DNA of 64,000 nucleotides, taken from positions 1,840,501 to 1,904,500 of the forward strand of contig NZ_CABVGP010000001.1 of NCBI RefSeq assembly GCF_902497555.1. The letters are read 5' to 3'. Source of the DNA: Amycolatopsis camponoti. GTDB taxonomy: Bacteria > Actinomycetota > Actinomycetes > Mycobacteriales > Pseudonocardiaceae. The translations under genes and the position numbers were made by a program. This document shows positions 1-8,356 of the stretch, piece by piece. The notes below the pieces were generated by a model that was not told the origin of the DNA, did no database searches, and was given only the letters and a program-made list of their open reading frames with translations. The stretch's first letter is position 1. Each line of letters begins with the position of its first letter.

Positions 1-2623
1 GGAGTTCCCCGCGTCCTGGTCGGTCAACGCCACCAACATCGTCACCAGCAAGTACTTCCGCGGCGCGGTCGGCAGCCCGCAGCGCGAGCGCAGCCTCAAG
101 CAGCTCATCGACCGCGTCGTGAAGACGTACGTCAAGGCGGCGCGCGACCACGGCTACTTCGCCGCGCCGCAGGACCTCGAAATCTTCGAGCACGAGCTCA
201 CCTGGATGCTGCTGCACCAGGTCTTCAGCTTCAACTCCCCGGTCTGGTTCAACGTCGGCACGGCCTCGAAGCAGCAGGTCAGCGCGTGCTTCATCCTCGC
301 CGTCGACGACACGATGGAGTCGATCCTCAACTGGTACCGCGAGGAGGGCCTGATCTTCAAGGGCGGCTCCGGCGCCGGCCTGAACCTCTCCCGCATCCGC
401 TCCTCGAAGGAGCTGCTGACCTCCGGCGGCACCGCGTCCGGCCCGGTCTCGTTCATGCGCGGCGCCGACGCGTCCGCGGGCACCATCAAGTCCGGCGGCG
501 CCACCCGGCGCGCGGCGAAGATGGTCGTGCTCGACATCGACCACCCGGACATCGAGGAGTTCGTGCGGACGAAGGCGCGCGAAGAGGAGAAGATCAAGGT
601 CCTGCGCGACGCCGGGTTCGACATGGACCTCTCCGGCGCGGACATCTCCTCGGTGCAGTACCAGAACGCGAACAACTCGGTTCGCGTGTCCGACGAGTTC
701 ATGCAGGCGGTCGAGAACGGCACCGACTTCGGCCTGCGTGCCCGGCTCACCGGCGAGGTCATCGAGCGGACCGACGCGAAGAAGCTGTTCCGCGACGTCG
801 CGCAGGCGGCCTGGGAGTGCGCCGACCCCGGCATCCAGTACGACGGCACGATCAACGACTGGCACACCTGCCCGGAGTCGGGCCGGATCACCGCGTCCAA
901 CCCGTGCAGCGAGTACATGCACCTCGACAACTCGAGCTGCAACCTCGCCTCGCTGAACCTGCTCAAGTTCGTCACGCCCGAGGGCACGTTCGACGCGCCG
1001 CTGTTCGCGCGCGCCGTCGAGTTCGTCATCACGGCGATGGACGTCTCGATCTGCTTCGCGGACTTCCCGACCGAGCCGATCGCCGACACGACGCGGAAGT
1101 TCCGCCAGCTCGGCATCGGCTACGCGAACCTGGGCGCGCTGCTCATGGCGCTGGGCCACGCGTACGACTCCGACGGCGGCCGCGCGCTGGCGGCGGCGAT
1201 CACGTCGCTGATGACCGGCGTGTCGTACCGGCGCTCGGCCGAGATGGCCCAGGCGGTCGGCGCGTACGAGGGTTATGCGCGCAACGCCGAGTCGCACCAG
1301 CGCGTGATGCGCAAGCACGCGGCGGCGAACGAGCTCGTCCGCACCTACCACGCCAACGACGCCGCGGTCCGCGCGCTGGCGACGGAGGAGTGGAAGAAGG
1401 GTCTCGACATCGGTACGAAGCACGGCTGGCGCAACGCGCAGGCATCGGTGCTCGCGCCCACCGGCACCATCGGCTTCATGATGGACTGCGACACCACCGG
1501 GATCGAGCCGGACTTCTCACTGGTGAAGTTCAAGAAGCTCGTCGGCGGCGGCTCGATGCAGATCGTCAACCAGACGGTGCCGCGCGCGCTGACCGCGCTC
1601 GGCTACCAGGACGAGCAGGTCGAGGCGATCGTCGAGTTCGTGGCGCAGAACGGCCACGTCGTCGACGCGCCGGGGCTGCGTCCCGAGCACTACGAGGTGT
1701 TCGACTGCGCGGTCGGCGAGCGCTCGATCGCGCCGATGGGCCACGTCCGGATGATGGCCGCGGTGCAGCCGTTCCTCTCGGGCGCCATCTCGAAGACGGT
1801 CAACATGCCGGAGTCGGCGACGGTCGAAGAGGTCGAGGAGATCTACTTCCAGGGCTGGAAGCTCGGTCTCAAGGCCCTCGCGATCTACCGCGACAACTGC
1901 AAGGTCGGCCAGCCGCTGTCGACGGCCAAGAAGGAGAAAGCGGCCGCGGAGCCGGAGAAGGTCGTCGAGTACCGGCCGGTGCGCAAGCGCCTGCCGAAGA
2001 AGCGCCCGAGCCAGACGGTGTCGTTCACCGTCGGCGGCGCGGAGGGCTACCTGACGGCGGGTTCGTACCCGGACGACGGCCTCGGCGAGATCTTCGTCAA
2101 GCTGGGCAAGCAGGGGTCGACCCTGGCGGGCGTGATGGACGCGTTCTCGATGTCGATCTCGGTGGGCCTGCAGCACGGCATCCCGCTCGAGTTCTATGTC
2201 TCGAAGTTCTCGAACCTGCGCTTCGAGCCGGCGGGCATGACCGACGACCCGGACATCCGCATCGCGACGAGCGTGATGGACTACCTGTTCCGCCGCCTGG
2301 CGCTGGACTACCTGCCGCAGGAGAAGCGTGCGCAGCTGGGCATCCTGTCGGCGGACGAGCGATCGGCGGAGGTGGAGGCCACCTACGGCGCCCCGAAGGT
2401 CGACCTCGAAGCCCTTCAGTCCACAGTGGACTCCACGCCGGAGCCGCACGTGGCGGAGCCGGAGCACCCGCACCGCGAGGCCCAGACGACGACGGAGCTG
2501 ATGGAGCTCCGCCTCGGCAAGGCGGCGGACGCCCCGCTGTGCATGACGTGCGGAACGAAGATGCGCCCGGCAGGCTCGTGCTACGCCTGCGAAGGCTGCG
2601 GCGCGACTTCGGGTTGTAGCTGA
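1..2623 (+). CDS. nrdJ: Vitamin B12-dependent (class II) ribonucleoside-diphosphate reductase, 5' end outside window
   Basis: Reduces ribonucleotides to deoxyribonucleotides for DNA synthesis using adenosylcobalamin. The frame is open from base 2, so the N-terminus lies upstream of the window. Visible landmarks: the first redox cysteine in SACF (codon at 287), the radical-site motif NPCSE (Cys codon at 905) and the second redox cysteine in SSCNLASLNL (codon at 938). The C-terminus carries a cysteine-rich tail starting CMTCG with further CxxCxxC spacing, typical of actinobacterial NrdJ and likely a zinc ribbon or thiol arm. The stop is TGA at 2621. A long inverted repeat follows directly. No NrdR box can be judged because the promoter is not in the window. 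Confidence 0.96.
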   Translation, partial: EFPASWSVNATNIVTSKYFRGAVGSPQRERSLKQLIDRVVKTYVKAARDHGYFAAPQDLEIFEHELTWMLLHQVFSFNSPVWFNVGTASKQQVSACFILAVDDTMESILNWYREEGLIFKGGSGAGLNLSRIRSSKELLTSGGTASGPVSFMRGADASAGTIKSGGATRRAAKMVVLDIDHPDIEEFVRTKAREEEKIKVLRDAGFDMDLSGADISSVQYQNANNSVRVSDEFMQAVENGTDFGLRARLTGEVIERTDAKKLFRDVAQAAWECADPGIQYDGTINDWHTCPESGRITASNPCSEYMHLDNSSCNLASLNLLKFVTPEGTFDAPLFARAVEFVITAMDVSICFADFPTEPIADTTRKFRQLGIGYANLGALLMALGHAYDSDGGRALAAAITSLMTGVSYRRSAEMAQAVGAYEGYARNAESHQRVMRKHAAANELVRTYHANDAAVRALATEEWKKGLDIGTKHGWRNAQASVLAPTGTIGFMMDCDTTGIEPDFSLVKFKKLVGGGSMQIVNQTVPRALTALGYQDEQVEAIVEFVAQNGHVVDAPGLRPEHYEVFDCAVGERSIAPMGHVRMMAAVQPFLSGAISKTVNMPESATVEEVEEIYFQGWKLGLKALAIYRDNCKVGQPLSTAKKEKAAAEPEKVVEYRPVRKRLPKKRPSQTVSFTVGGAEGYLTAGSYPDDGLGEIFVKLGKQGSTLAGVMDAFSMSISVGLQHGIPLEFYVSKFSNLRFEPAGMTDDPDIRIATSVMDYLFRRLALDYLPQEKRAQLGILSADERSAEVEATYGAPKVDLEALQSTVDSTPEPHVAEPEHPHREAQTTTELMELRLGKAADAPLCMTCGTKMRPAGSCYACEGCGATSGCS

Positions 2624-2627
2624 CCGT

Positions 2628-2674
2628 CGAGCTGTGGCAGGCGTCCGACTCAGTCGAACGCCTGCCACAGCTCG
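2628..2674. terminator. Bidirectional terminator-like hairpin between nrdJ and the convergent remnant
   Basis: Two perfect 17-base arms (2628-2644 and 2658-2674) with a 13-base loop follow the nrdJ stop by 4 bases. The right arm is also the coding 3' end of the reverse-strand PEP-mutase remnant (its ELWQAF codons), so the left arm is an inverted copy of coding sequence. There is no long T run; high-GC actinomycete terminators often lack one. Confidence 0.7.
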
Positions 2675-3180
2675 GAAATCGGCGGCAGGTCGCCGACGAA
2701 GCCGAACCGGCCCGCGCGCATCTCGCGGGCTCCGTCCATGAAGGACTTCAACGCGAGCCGGGACAGCGCCGCGCCGATGCTGACGCGGCGGACGCCGATC
2801 CCGGCCAGCTGCTCCAGGGTGATCGACGGGTCCGCGAACCCCATCACGACGTTGACCGGCTTGCCCACCGACGACACCACGGCGCGCATCTCGTCGAGCG
2901 TGCGCAGGCCCGGCGCGTACAGCACGTCGGCGCCCGCTTCCGCCGGGTCGTCGGCGAAACCGTTCTCGAGATCGGCGTTCACCGGCAGGGGTGTCGCCTC
3001 GGCGATCTCCCGGACGTTGGCCAGGACCTCCGCCCGGGTCGCGCGGGTCCGGCCACCGCGTTGGCCACGCCGAGGCTCGTCGTGGCCAGGGCGTCGAAGC
3101 CGAGGCCGACGAGCAGCCGGGCCGTCCCGGCGTCCCATCCTCCCGGGACGGCCGCCGGACAACGGCGGCCGTGGACGGCA
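2650..3180 (-). pseudogene. Decayed isocitrate lyase/PEP mutase family gene
   Basis: Remnant of a roughly 250-residue PEP-mutase-like protein. The 5' piece, near 3137-3055 on the reverse strand, reads WDAGTARLLVGLGFDALATT and continues to GVANAVAG. The frame then changes near 3040, after which TRAEVLANVREIAE and NADLENGFADDPA are readable. Near 2942 this joins directly to EAGADVLYAPGL. Intact relatives carry about 80-90 residues between those two blocks (from memory), including the glutamate/catalytic region, so there is an internal deletion as well as a frameshift. No start codon or N-terminal helix precedes the WDAG block before the neighbouring VOC gene ends at 3195. A non-functional remnant is the best reading. 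Confidence 0.8.
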
Positions 3181-3194
3181 GCCCGGTCCTTGCT

Positions 3195-3521
3195 TCAGTT
3201 CCCGGCCTGGAGGATCCACTCCCGCCCGTCGGAATCACGGACCGTCATCTCGCGCGTCCCGAAGTGGGTGTCCTCGAACGGCGACACGACCTCGACGTCG
3301 GGTGGCACGTCGCTGTCGGTCTTCAGGACGAGCTGCGTCCCGATCGGCCGGCTTTCGGGTACCTCGGCGATGAACAGGTAGGGCCCGTCGCCGTTGCGCA
3401 GCAACCCCGAATTGTGGTCGGTCGCGAAGTCGATTTCGTAGCCGAGGGTCTGGAAGAACTTGGCCGCCTTCCCCCAGTTGTGCGTCTCGAGGTACACGGC
3501 CGTGATCCCGGTGGTGGTCAT
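3195..3521 (-). CDS. VOC-family (glyoxalase/bleomycin-resistance-like) protein
   Basis: A 108-residue single vicinal-oxygen-chelate domain beginning [16 protein letters not shown]. It contains the [18 protein letters not shown] block and ends with the usual [10 protein letters not shown] strand. Such proteins bind or degrade small electrophiles or antibiotics, or act as accessory binders; the substrate is unknown. The ATG at 3521 is preceded by AGGAGAAC and overlaps the stop of the upstream ribbon-helix-helix gene (ATGA), so the two are translationally coupled. Longer upstream starts would run through that gene in another frame and were rejected. Confidence 0.85.
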   Translation of the reverse strand: MTTTGITAVYLETHNWGKAAKFFQTLGYEIDFATDHNSGLLRNGDGPYLFIAEVPESRPIGTQLVLKTDSDVPPDVEVVSPFEDTHFGTREMTVRDSDGREWILQAGN

Positions 3522-3673
3522 CGCTGTTCTCCTTCGGTGGCGAGGTACTGGCGAAGCGCCTCGGTGACGAGCGCCGACAGTGACTGCCCGGTGTCGACGG
3601 CGTAGTGCTTGACCTCCCGGATCAGGTCGACGGGGAGGTACACGTTGAACTGCTTGACGTCCTTGTCCGCCAT
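3518..3673 (-). CDS. Small ribbon-helix-helix (CopG/Arc-type) DNA-binding protein
   Basis: A 51-residue protein beginning [19 protein letters not shown] short beta strand (VKQFNVYLP) is followed by two helices ([14 protein letters not shown] and [15 protein letters not shown]), the layout of RHH repressors and antitoxins. Its stop overlaps the start of the VOC gene by ATGA. A perfect 16-base palindrome lies three bases upstream of the ATG, where autoregulatory RHH operators sit. No Shine-Dalgarno is visible between palindrome and start, so the mRNA may be leaderless or nearly so. There is no toxin gene beside it. More likely an autorepressor controlling the VOC gene than a toxin-antitoxin partner. 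Confidence 0.85.
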   Translation of the reverse strand: MADKDVKQFNVYLPVDLIREVKHYAVDTGQSLSALVTEALRQYLATEGEQR

Positions 3674-3676
3674 GAC

Positions 3677-3692
3677 AGGATGCTAGCATCCT
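3677..3692. promoter_or_regulatory. Perfect 16-bp palindrome, probable RHH operator
   Basis: AGGATGCTAGCATCCT reads identically on both strands and lies 3 bases upstream of the RHH gene start at 3673, inside the 100-base divergent region shared with the ferritin-like gene at 3774. Position and symmetry fit an autoregulatory operator. Binding by the adjacent protein is an inference. Confidence 0.65.
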
Positions 3693-3773
3693 AACTTAGT
3701 AGCCGTCGACCTTCACGGGATCTCCACCGGAGCCGCTCGGAAAATCCACGGCCGGGCGGCATCATCGGGTTCG

Positions 3774-4508
3774 ATGAACTGGTTGCGGGAATTCGAAGCG
3801 GAAGCCGAGTGCCGACGCCGTCGCGAGGATCCGCCCTGGGCGCGCGGGGCCCGGCTGCACCCCGACGTCGCGCGCAGCATCCAACGGTTCCAGGTCGGCG
3901 AGGCCGGGGACGGCGCCAACCTCATCGCCAAGGCCGGCGACGGCGACTACCTCGCCGCCGTCCGGCTCTTCGTCGCCGAAGAGCAGAACCACGCGCGGAT
4001 GCTCGCCGCGCTCCTCGGCGCCGCCGGAGTGCCCACCATCGCGACGCATTGGTCCGACACCGTGTTCGTGTGGTTGCGGCGGGCACTCGGGCTGCGGCTG
4101 GAGCTGATGGTGCTGCTCATCGCCGAGGTCGTCGCGCTGCGGTACTACCGCGCCCTGCGCGACGGCGCCGGCGACCCGCTCGTCACGCAGGTCGCCGCCC
4201 GGATCCTCGCCGACGAGGAACGGCACGTGCCCTTCCACTGCCACCGGCTGCGGGTCGGGTTCGCGGGCTTGGCGAAACCGGTGCGTGCCGCGGTGTTCGG
4301 GGCCTGGCGGGTGCTGCTGCTCGGCGTCGCGGTCACCGTCGCCGCCGACCACGGGCCCGCGCTGCGCCGGCTCGGCGTCGGCCGGCTCGTCTTCGTCGCC
4401 GACGTGCTCACGGCCTTCGAAGCCGCCCTTGCGCGGATCCGTGGTGAAGAGCCGAAACCGCAGCGCGTGTACGTCCCGAAGCGGGCCCGGCCACGTGGGC
4501 TCGACTAG
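3774..4508 (+). CDS. Ferritin-like diiron protein
   Basis: A 244-residue protein of the ferritin-like four-helix superfamily. Two iron-ligand motifs are visible: EEQNH at residues 69-73 and DEERH at 147-151, with a further carboxylate around E118 in a hydrophobic helix. Two hydrophobic stretches (about 105-125 and 175-195) could be core helices or membrane-associated. The C-terminus is basic and proline-rich. The reaction is unknown; relatives include uncharacterised diiron oxygenase-like proteins of actinomycetes. The gene is divergent from the RHH/VOC pair and its stop overlaps the convergent tetR stop by 4 bases. Confidence 0.75.
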   Translation: MNWLREFEAEAECRRRREDPPWARGARLHPDVARSIQRFQVGEAGDGANLIAKAGDGDYLAAVRLFVAEEQNHARMLAALLGAAGVPTIATHWSDTVFVWLRRALGLRLELMVLLIAEVVALRYYRALRDGAGDPLVTQVAARILADEERHVPFHCHRLRVGFAGLAKPVRAAVFGAWRVLLLGVAVTVAADHGPALRRLGVGRLVFVADVLTAFEAALARIRGEEPKPQRVYVPKRARPRGLD

Positions 4509-5044
4509 AGGAGGCCGGCCAGTTCCCGCAGCGACGCCGTGATCCGCTCCGGCGACACGCCTCGCGCGCGCTGGTGCAGGTACAGCTCCGGCGCGAGCGG
4601 CGCCAGCAGGATGTCGGCCAGGACGTCGGGGTCGGGGGCTCCCGCCGCCAGGACCCGGACGTGCGTGCGCCAGAAGCCGTACGCGCCCGTCGTGAAGCGG
4701 GAGTGGCCCACCTCCGTGCCCAGCACCAGGTGCGCGTGCCGCTCCAGCAGCTCCACCATCGCCGCGTAGAACGCCGCCAGCCGCTCGGCCGGCGGCGCGC
4801 CCGGGCCCAGTGGCGGGTCGCCGCGCAGCAGCGACTCCTGCAACCGGCGTTCGTGCTCGTCCAGGAGGGCGACGGCGATCGACGCGCGGTCCGGGTAGCG
4901 GCGGTAGAGCGTTCCGCGGCCGACGCCGGCCGCGCGGGCGATGTCCTCCATCGTCACGTCGGCCGCGCCGTGGGCGGTGAACAGCTCGTCGGCCGCCGCG
5001 AGGATCTTCGCGCGGTTGCGGGCGGCGTCGGCGCGTTCGGGCAT
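4505..5044 (-). CDS. TetR-family transcriptional regulator
   Basis: A 179-residue repressor. The N-terminal helix-turn-helix spans about residues 10-55 (ILAAADELFTAHGAADVTMEDIARAAGVGRGTLYRRYPD), followed by a helical ligand-binding half. It is transcribed divergently from azoreductase and SMR genes across a 78-base gap holding a 12+5+12 inverted repeat. The arrangement indicates local repression of those genes by ligand-responsive binding. The ligand is unknown; quinones, azo compounds or cations are plausible given the targets. Confidence 0.9.
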   Translation of the reverse strand: MPERADAARNRAKILAAADELFTAHGAADVTMEDIARAAGVGRGTLYRRYPDRASIAVALLDEHERRLQESLLRGDPPLGPGAPPAERLAAFYAAMVELLERHAHLVLGTEVGHSRFTTGAYGFWRTHVRVLAAGAPDPDVLADILLAPLAPELYLHQRARGVSPERITASLRELAGLL

Positions 5045-5085
5045 GGCGTGAGCCTAGGGAATAAGCGGACAAGACGTCCAGTTGA

Positions 5086-5114
5086 CCTCAAGTGGACGCC
5101 GTGTCCACTTGAGG
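5086..5114. promoter_or_regulatory. 29-bp inverted repeat, probable TetR operator
   Basis: CCTCAAGTGGAC, five bases, then its exact complement GTCCACTTGAGG. The right arm overlaps the GAGGAGG ribosome-binding site of the azoreductase gene (start 5123), so a bound dimer would also block initiation. A TTGACC hexamer at 5082-5087 could be a -35 element. A shorter GGAC/GTCC pair lies just upstream (about 5067-5079). Confidence 0.7.
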
Positions 5115-5122
5115 AGGAAATC

Positions 5123-5746
5123 GTGAGCCACCTGCTGCACCTCGACTCCAGCGCCCGCCGCGCGTCGTTCTCGCGCGAGCTGTCCGCGCGCTACGCCGCC
5201 ACCTGGGCGGGCACCCGCACCTACCGCGACCTCGCCGCCGACCCGGTCCCGGTGATCGGTGAGGCCTGGACCGAAATCTGCGACGCACTCCTGACCGCGA
5301 GCATCACCAATCCCGCGCACTACGCCGACGTCGTCGAGACGCCGGCGCAGAAGCAGGCTTGGGCGATTGTCGAACCGCTGCTGACCGAACTGCTCGAAGC
5401 CGACGTCGTCCTGATCGGCGCGCCGATGTACAACTTCTCGATCCCCGCCGCGCTCAAGACGTGGATCGACCAGGTGACGTTCCCGCGAATGTCCCTGCGG
5501 GGCAAGGCGTTCGTCGTCGCCGGCGCCCGCGGCGGGACGTATGCGCCCGGGACGCCCAGAGCCCCGTTCGACCACCACGAGCGCTACCTGCGCGACTTCT
5601 TCGCCGGGCACTACGACGTCGACGACGTCCGGTTCGTGCACGCCGAGCTGACCAACGCCCTGGTCGACCCGCACCTCGCCGCGCGCGAAGCCGACCGCGT
5701 GGCTTCCCGTCGTCAGGCTCTCGAAGGCGTCTCATGGGCTGGGTGA
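5123..5746 (+). CDS. FMN-dependent NADH-azoreductase/quinone reductase (AzoR-like)
   Basis: A 207-residue flavodoxin-fold reductase starting at GTG after GAGGAGG. The N-terminal phosphate-binding loop LHLDSSARRASFSREL and the APMYNFSIPAALKTWID segment (FMN site and dimer interface) are diagnostic of the AzoR family. It catalyses two-electron reduction of azo compounds or quinones using NAD(P)H. The 3' end overlaps the start of the SMR transporter by 13 bases, so the two are co-translated. Likely repressed by the divergent TetR. Confidence 0.9.
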   Translation: MSHLLHLDSSARRASFSRELSARYAATWAGTRTYRDLAADPVPVIGEAWTEICDALLTASITNPAHYADVVETPAQKQAWAIVEPLLTELLEADVVLIGAPMYNFSIPAALKTWIDQVTFPRMSLRGKAFVVAGARGGTYAPGTPRAPFDHHERYLRDFFAGHYDVDDVRFVHAELTNALVDPHLAAREADRVASRRQALEGVSWAG

Positions 5747-6054
5747 CGCTCGTCTGCGCCGGGCTCGTCGAGATCGCCTGGTCGCAGAGCATCAAGCCGA
5801 CGGAGAGCTTCACGAAGCCGTGGCCGACGCTGCTGTGCTTCGTGCTCGGCGCCGCCGCGGTGTACCTGCTCTCGCGCGCGATGGACACCGTCCCGGTGGG
5901 CACCGCCTACGCGGTGTTCACCGGGATCGGCGCCGTCGGCGCGATCGTGCTCGGCGTCGTCGTGACCAAGGACCCGCTCAGCGTCGGCCGGGTGGCCGCG
6001 CTGGCCCTGATCGTCGGCGGCGTCGTGCTCGCGCACGTTACTGATCCGACCTAA
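5734..6054 (+). CDS. SMR-family efflux protein, Gdx/SugE-like (guanidinium-type) exporter
   Basis: A 106-residue protein with four membrane helices, acting as an antiparallel or parallel dimer in the cell membrane. E13 in the first helix is the conserved proton/substrate glutamate. The block PVGTAYAVFTGIGAVGA matches the Gdx (formerly SugE) subgroup rather than EmrE-type polyspecific pumps, although the family's usual W is F here. The second-helix region SQSIKPTESF is less typical. The start overlaps the azoreductase 3' end. Substrate could be guanidinium or a quaternary cation. Confidence 0.85.
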   Translation: MGWVTLVCAGLVEIAWSQSIKPTESFTKPWPTLLCFVLGAAAVYLLSRAMDTVPVGTAYAVFTGIGAVGAIVLGVVVTKDPLSVGRVAALALIVGGVVLAHVTDPT

Positions 6055-6137
6055 AGTAGGCCGGCCCCTGAGCGGCAGGCAACCGTTGCCACGAAAGCCA
6101 TCCGGCCGTGACTGTGGTCGGATTGGTAACCAACGGC

Positions 6138-8153
6138 TCAGTACTTCGTGAGCTGCTCCCACAGGAACTCGAACACCAGCGCCCACTTGAACGCCAGCTG
6201 CTCGTTGTCGGCCGCGGCGCCGTGGCCGCCTTCGATGTTCTCGTGGTAGCGGACGTCGTGCCCCTGCTCACGCATGCGCGCCACCATCTTGCGGGCGTGG
6301 GCGGGGTGCACGCGGTCGTCGCGCGTGGACGTCACGAACAGCGAAGGCGGGTACGCGCGTCCACTGTGGACGTTCTGGTACGGCGAGTACTTCGCGATGA
6401 ACTCCCACTCGGCCGCTTCGTCGGGGTCGCCGTACTCGGCCATCCACGACGCGCCGGCCAGCAGCAGGTGGTAGCGCCGCATGTCCAGCAGTGGCACCTG
6501 GCTGACGATCGCGCCGAACCGCTCCGGGTAGCGCGTCAGCATGACGCCCATCAGCAGGCCGCCGTTGCTGCCGCCCTGGATGCCGAGCTTTTCCGGCGTC
6601 GTGATGCCGCGCTCGACCAGATCCGCGGCCACCGCGGCGAAGTCCTCGTACACGCGGTGGCGGTGCGCCTTGATCGCCTGGGTGTGCCAGCTCGGCCCGT
6701 ACTCGCCGCCGCCGCGGATGTTCGCGACGACGTACGTGCCGCCGCGCGCGAGCCAGCCGCGGCCGATCATCCCGCTGTAGGACGGCGTCAGCGAGACCTC
6801 GAAGCCGCCGTAGCCGGTCAGCAGCGTCGGTCCGCCTTCGGCGCCCGAGGGCCGGACGACGAAGTACGGGATCTTCGTGCCGTCCTCCGACGTCGCGAAG
6901 TACTGCGCGACCTCCATGCCCGAAGCGTCGAAGAACGCCGGAGCCTGCTTCAGCACTTCGACCTCTTCGCCGACGTGTCCGTAGCTCAACGTCGACGGCT
7001 GGAGGAAGCCGCTGGAGTTGATCAGGTACTCGTCGCTGACGTCGGGGTCGGTGTCGAAGATGTCCGCGCTGCCGAACTCCGGCCCGCCGGACAGCGGCTC
7101 TTCGGCCCAGCCGTCCGGGCCCGGTGTCAGCGTGCGCAGCTCGGTGCGGACGTCGCGCAGCGTGCCGAGCAGCAGGTGGTGGCGCGTCCAGGCCCAGTAG
7201 TCGAGCGAGGTGTGGTCGTCGGGCGTGAAGAGCGTCGTGAAGGCGCGGTCGCCGGCCATGAAGTCGTCGAACCGGATGCCGATCAGCGACCCCGCCGGGT
7301 GCTCGGTGCCGCCGGTCGTCCACGCCGTGCGCGGCCGGACCAGCAGCCACTCGCGGTGGACGGACGCGCTCGCGTCGTCGGGGACGTCGATCTTGACCAG
7401 CGCTTCGGGCGTCCGCAGGTACAGCTCGGAACGGTAGAAGTCGACGGAGCGGCTGACGAAGTCGCGTTCGAAGCCTTCGGTCGGGTCGTGGGACGCGCCG
7501 ATCGAGACGTCTTCGGGCTTGCCCTCGTAGACCGTCGTCGCCGCCTCGAGCGGCGTGCCGCGGCGCCACTCCTTGGCCAGCCGCGGGTAGCCGGAGCTGG
7601 TCAGCGTGCCTTCACCGAAGTCGGTGCCGATGTAGACGCGGTCCTCGTCGATCCAGCCGATCCGCGTCTTCGCCTCCGGCACGGTGAAGCCGCCCTCGAC
7701 GAACTCGTGCGCGTCCAGGTCGAACTCGCGCACGACCGTGGCGTCCGCGCCGCCGCGGGACAGCTCGACCAGGCCGCGGCGGTAGTCCGGCCGCAGCACG
7801 GTCGCGCCCTGCCAGACCCAATTCTCGCCCTCGGCCTCGGCCAGCGCGTCGACGTCGAGCAGCAGCTCCCACTCGGGCTCGGGCCGCCGGTAGGACTCGA
7901 GCGTCGTGCGCCGCCACAGGCCGCGCGGGTGGCTCGCGTCCTGCCAGAAGTTGTAGAGGAGCTCCCCGCGGCGGCGCACGTACGGGATCCGGTCGTCGGC
8001 GTCGAGCACCTCGCGCAGCTCGTCACGCAGCTCGGCGAACCGGGGGCTTTCGGTCAGCTCGGCCAGCGTCTCGCCGTTGCGGGCGCGCACCCAGTCCAGC
8101 GCTTCCTCGCCGGTCACGTCTTCCAGCCACAGGTGGGGATCCTCGACACTCAT
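6138..8153 (-). CDS. Prolyl oligopeptidase-family serine peptidase (S9A)
   Basis: A 671-residue cytosolic peptidase of typical length with no signal peptide. The N-terminal segment DPHLWLEDV and the seven-bladed propeller region (about 70-400) precede an alpha/beta-hydrolase domain. The catalytic triad is visible: Ser in GGSNGG (about 528), Asp in TRDDRVHP (about 612) and His in EGGHGA (about 642). RGGGEYGPSWH is the conserved block before the nucleophile. Cleaves short peptides after proline or, in some relatives, other residues. Monocistronic, convergent with the SMR gene and divergent from the zinc peptidase. Confidence 0.93.
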   Translation of the reverse strand: MSVEDPHLWLEDVTGEEALDWVRARNGETLAELTESPRFAELRDELREVLDADDRIPYVRRRGELLYNFWQDASHPRGLWRRTTLESYRRPEPEWELLLDVDALAEAEGENWVWQGATVLRPDYRRGLVELSRGGADATVVREFDLDAHEFVEGGFTVPEAKTRIGWIDEDRVYIGTDFGEGTLTSSGYPRLAKEWRRGTPLEAATTVYEGKPEDVSIGASHDPTEGFERDFVSRSVDFYRSELYLRTPEALVKIDVPDDASASVHREWLLVRPRTAWTTGGTEHPAGSLIGIRFDDFMAGDRAFTTLFTPDDHTSLDYWAWTRHHLLLGTLRDVRTELRTLTPGPDGWAEEPLSGGPEFGSADIFDTDPDVSDEYLINSSGFLQPSTLSYGHVGEEVEVLKQAPAFFDASGMEVAQYFATSEDGTKIPYFVVRPSGAEGGPTLLTGYGGFEVSLTPSYSGMIGRGWLARGGTYVVANIRGGGEYGPSWHTQAIKAHRHRVYEDFAAVAADLVERGITTPEKLGIQGGSNGGLLMGVMLTRYPERFGAIVSQVPLLDMRRYHLLLAGASWMAEYGDPDEAAEWEFIAKYSPYQNVHSGRAYPPSLFVTSTRDDRVHPAHARKMVARMREQGHDVRYHENIEGGHGAAADNEQLAFKWALVFEFLWEQLTKY

Positions 8154-8356
8154 GCCGACAGTGAACCTTATTCAGCCGTCGCCCGGCGCAACGGTCACGC
8201 AGGTGAGCGAAGTTTCGGCCCGTAGCGCCGTTCTGACCGGAACAAGGTTCAGTTTCGCCTGCTGGCGGTCCTGCCGGCCACCGGGCGGTGTTTTCGTTTC
8301 GTGATCCTCCCCTCTTCGGGTGTCCGTATGCTGGTGCCATCGAGCAGGGGGAGAAC

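Noticed and set aside
3518..3673. Reading the RHH protein as an antitoxin of a toxin-antitoxin pair
   Set aside because: The coupled gene encodes a VOC fold and no RelE, PIN or other toxin-like frame is adjacent.
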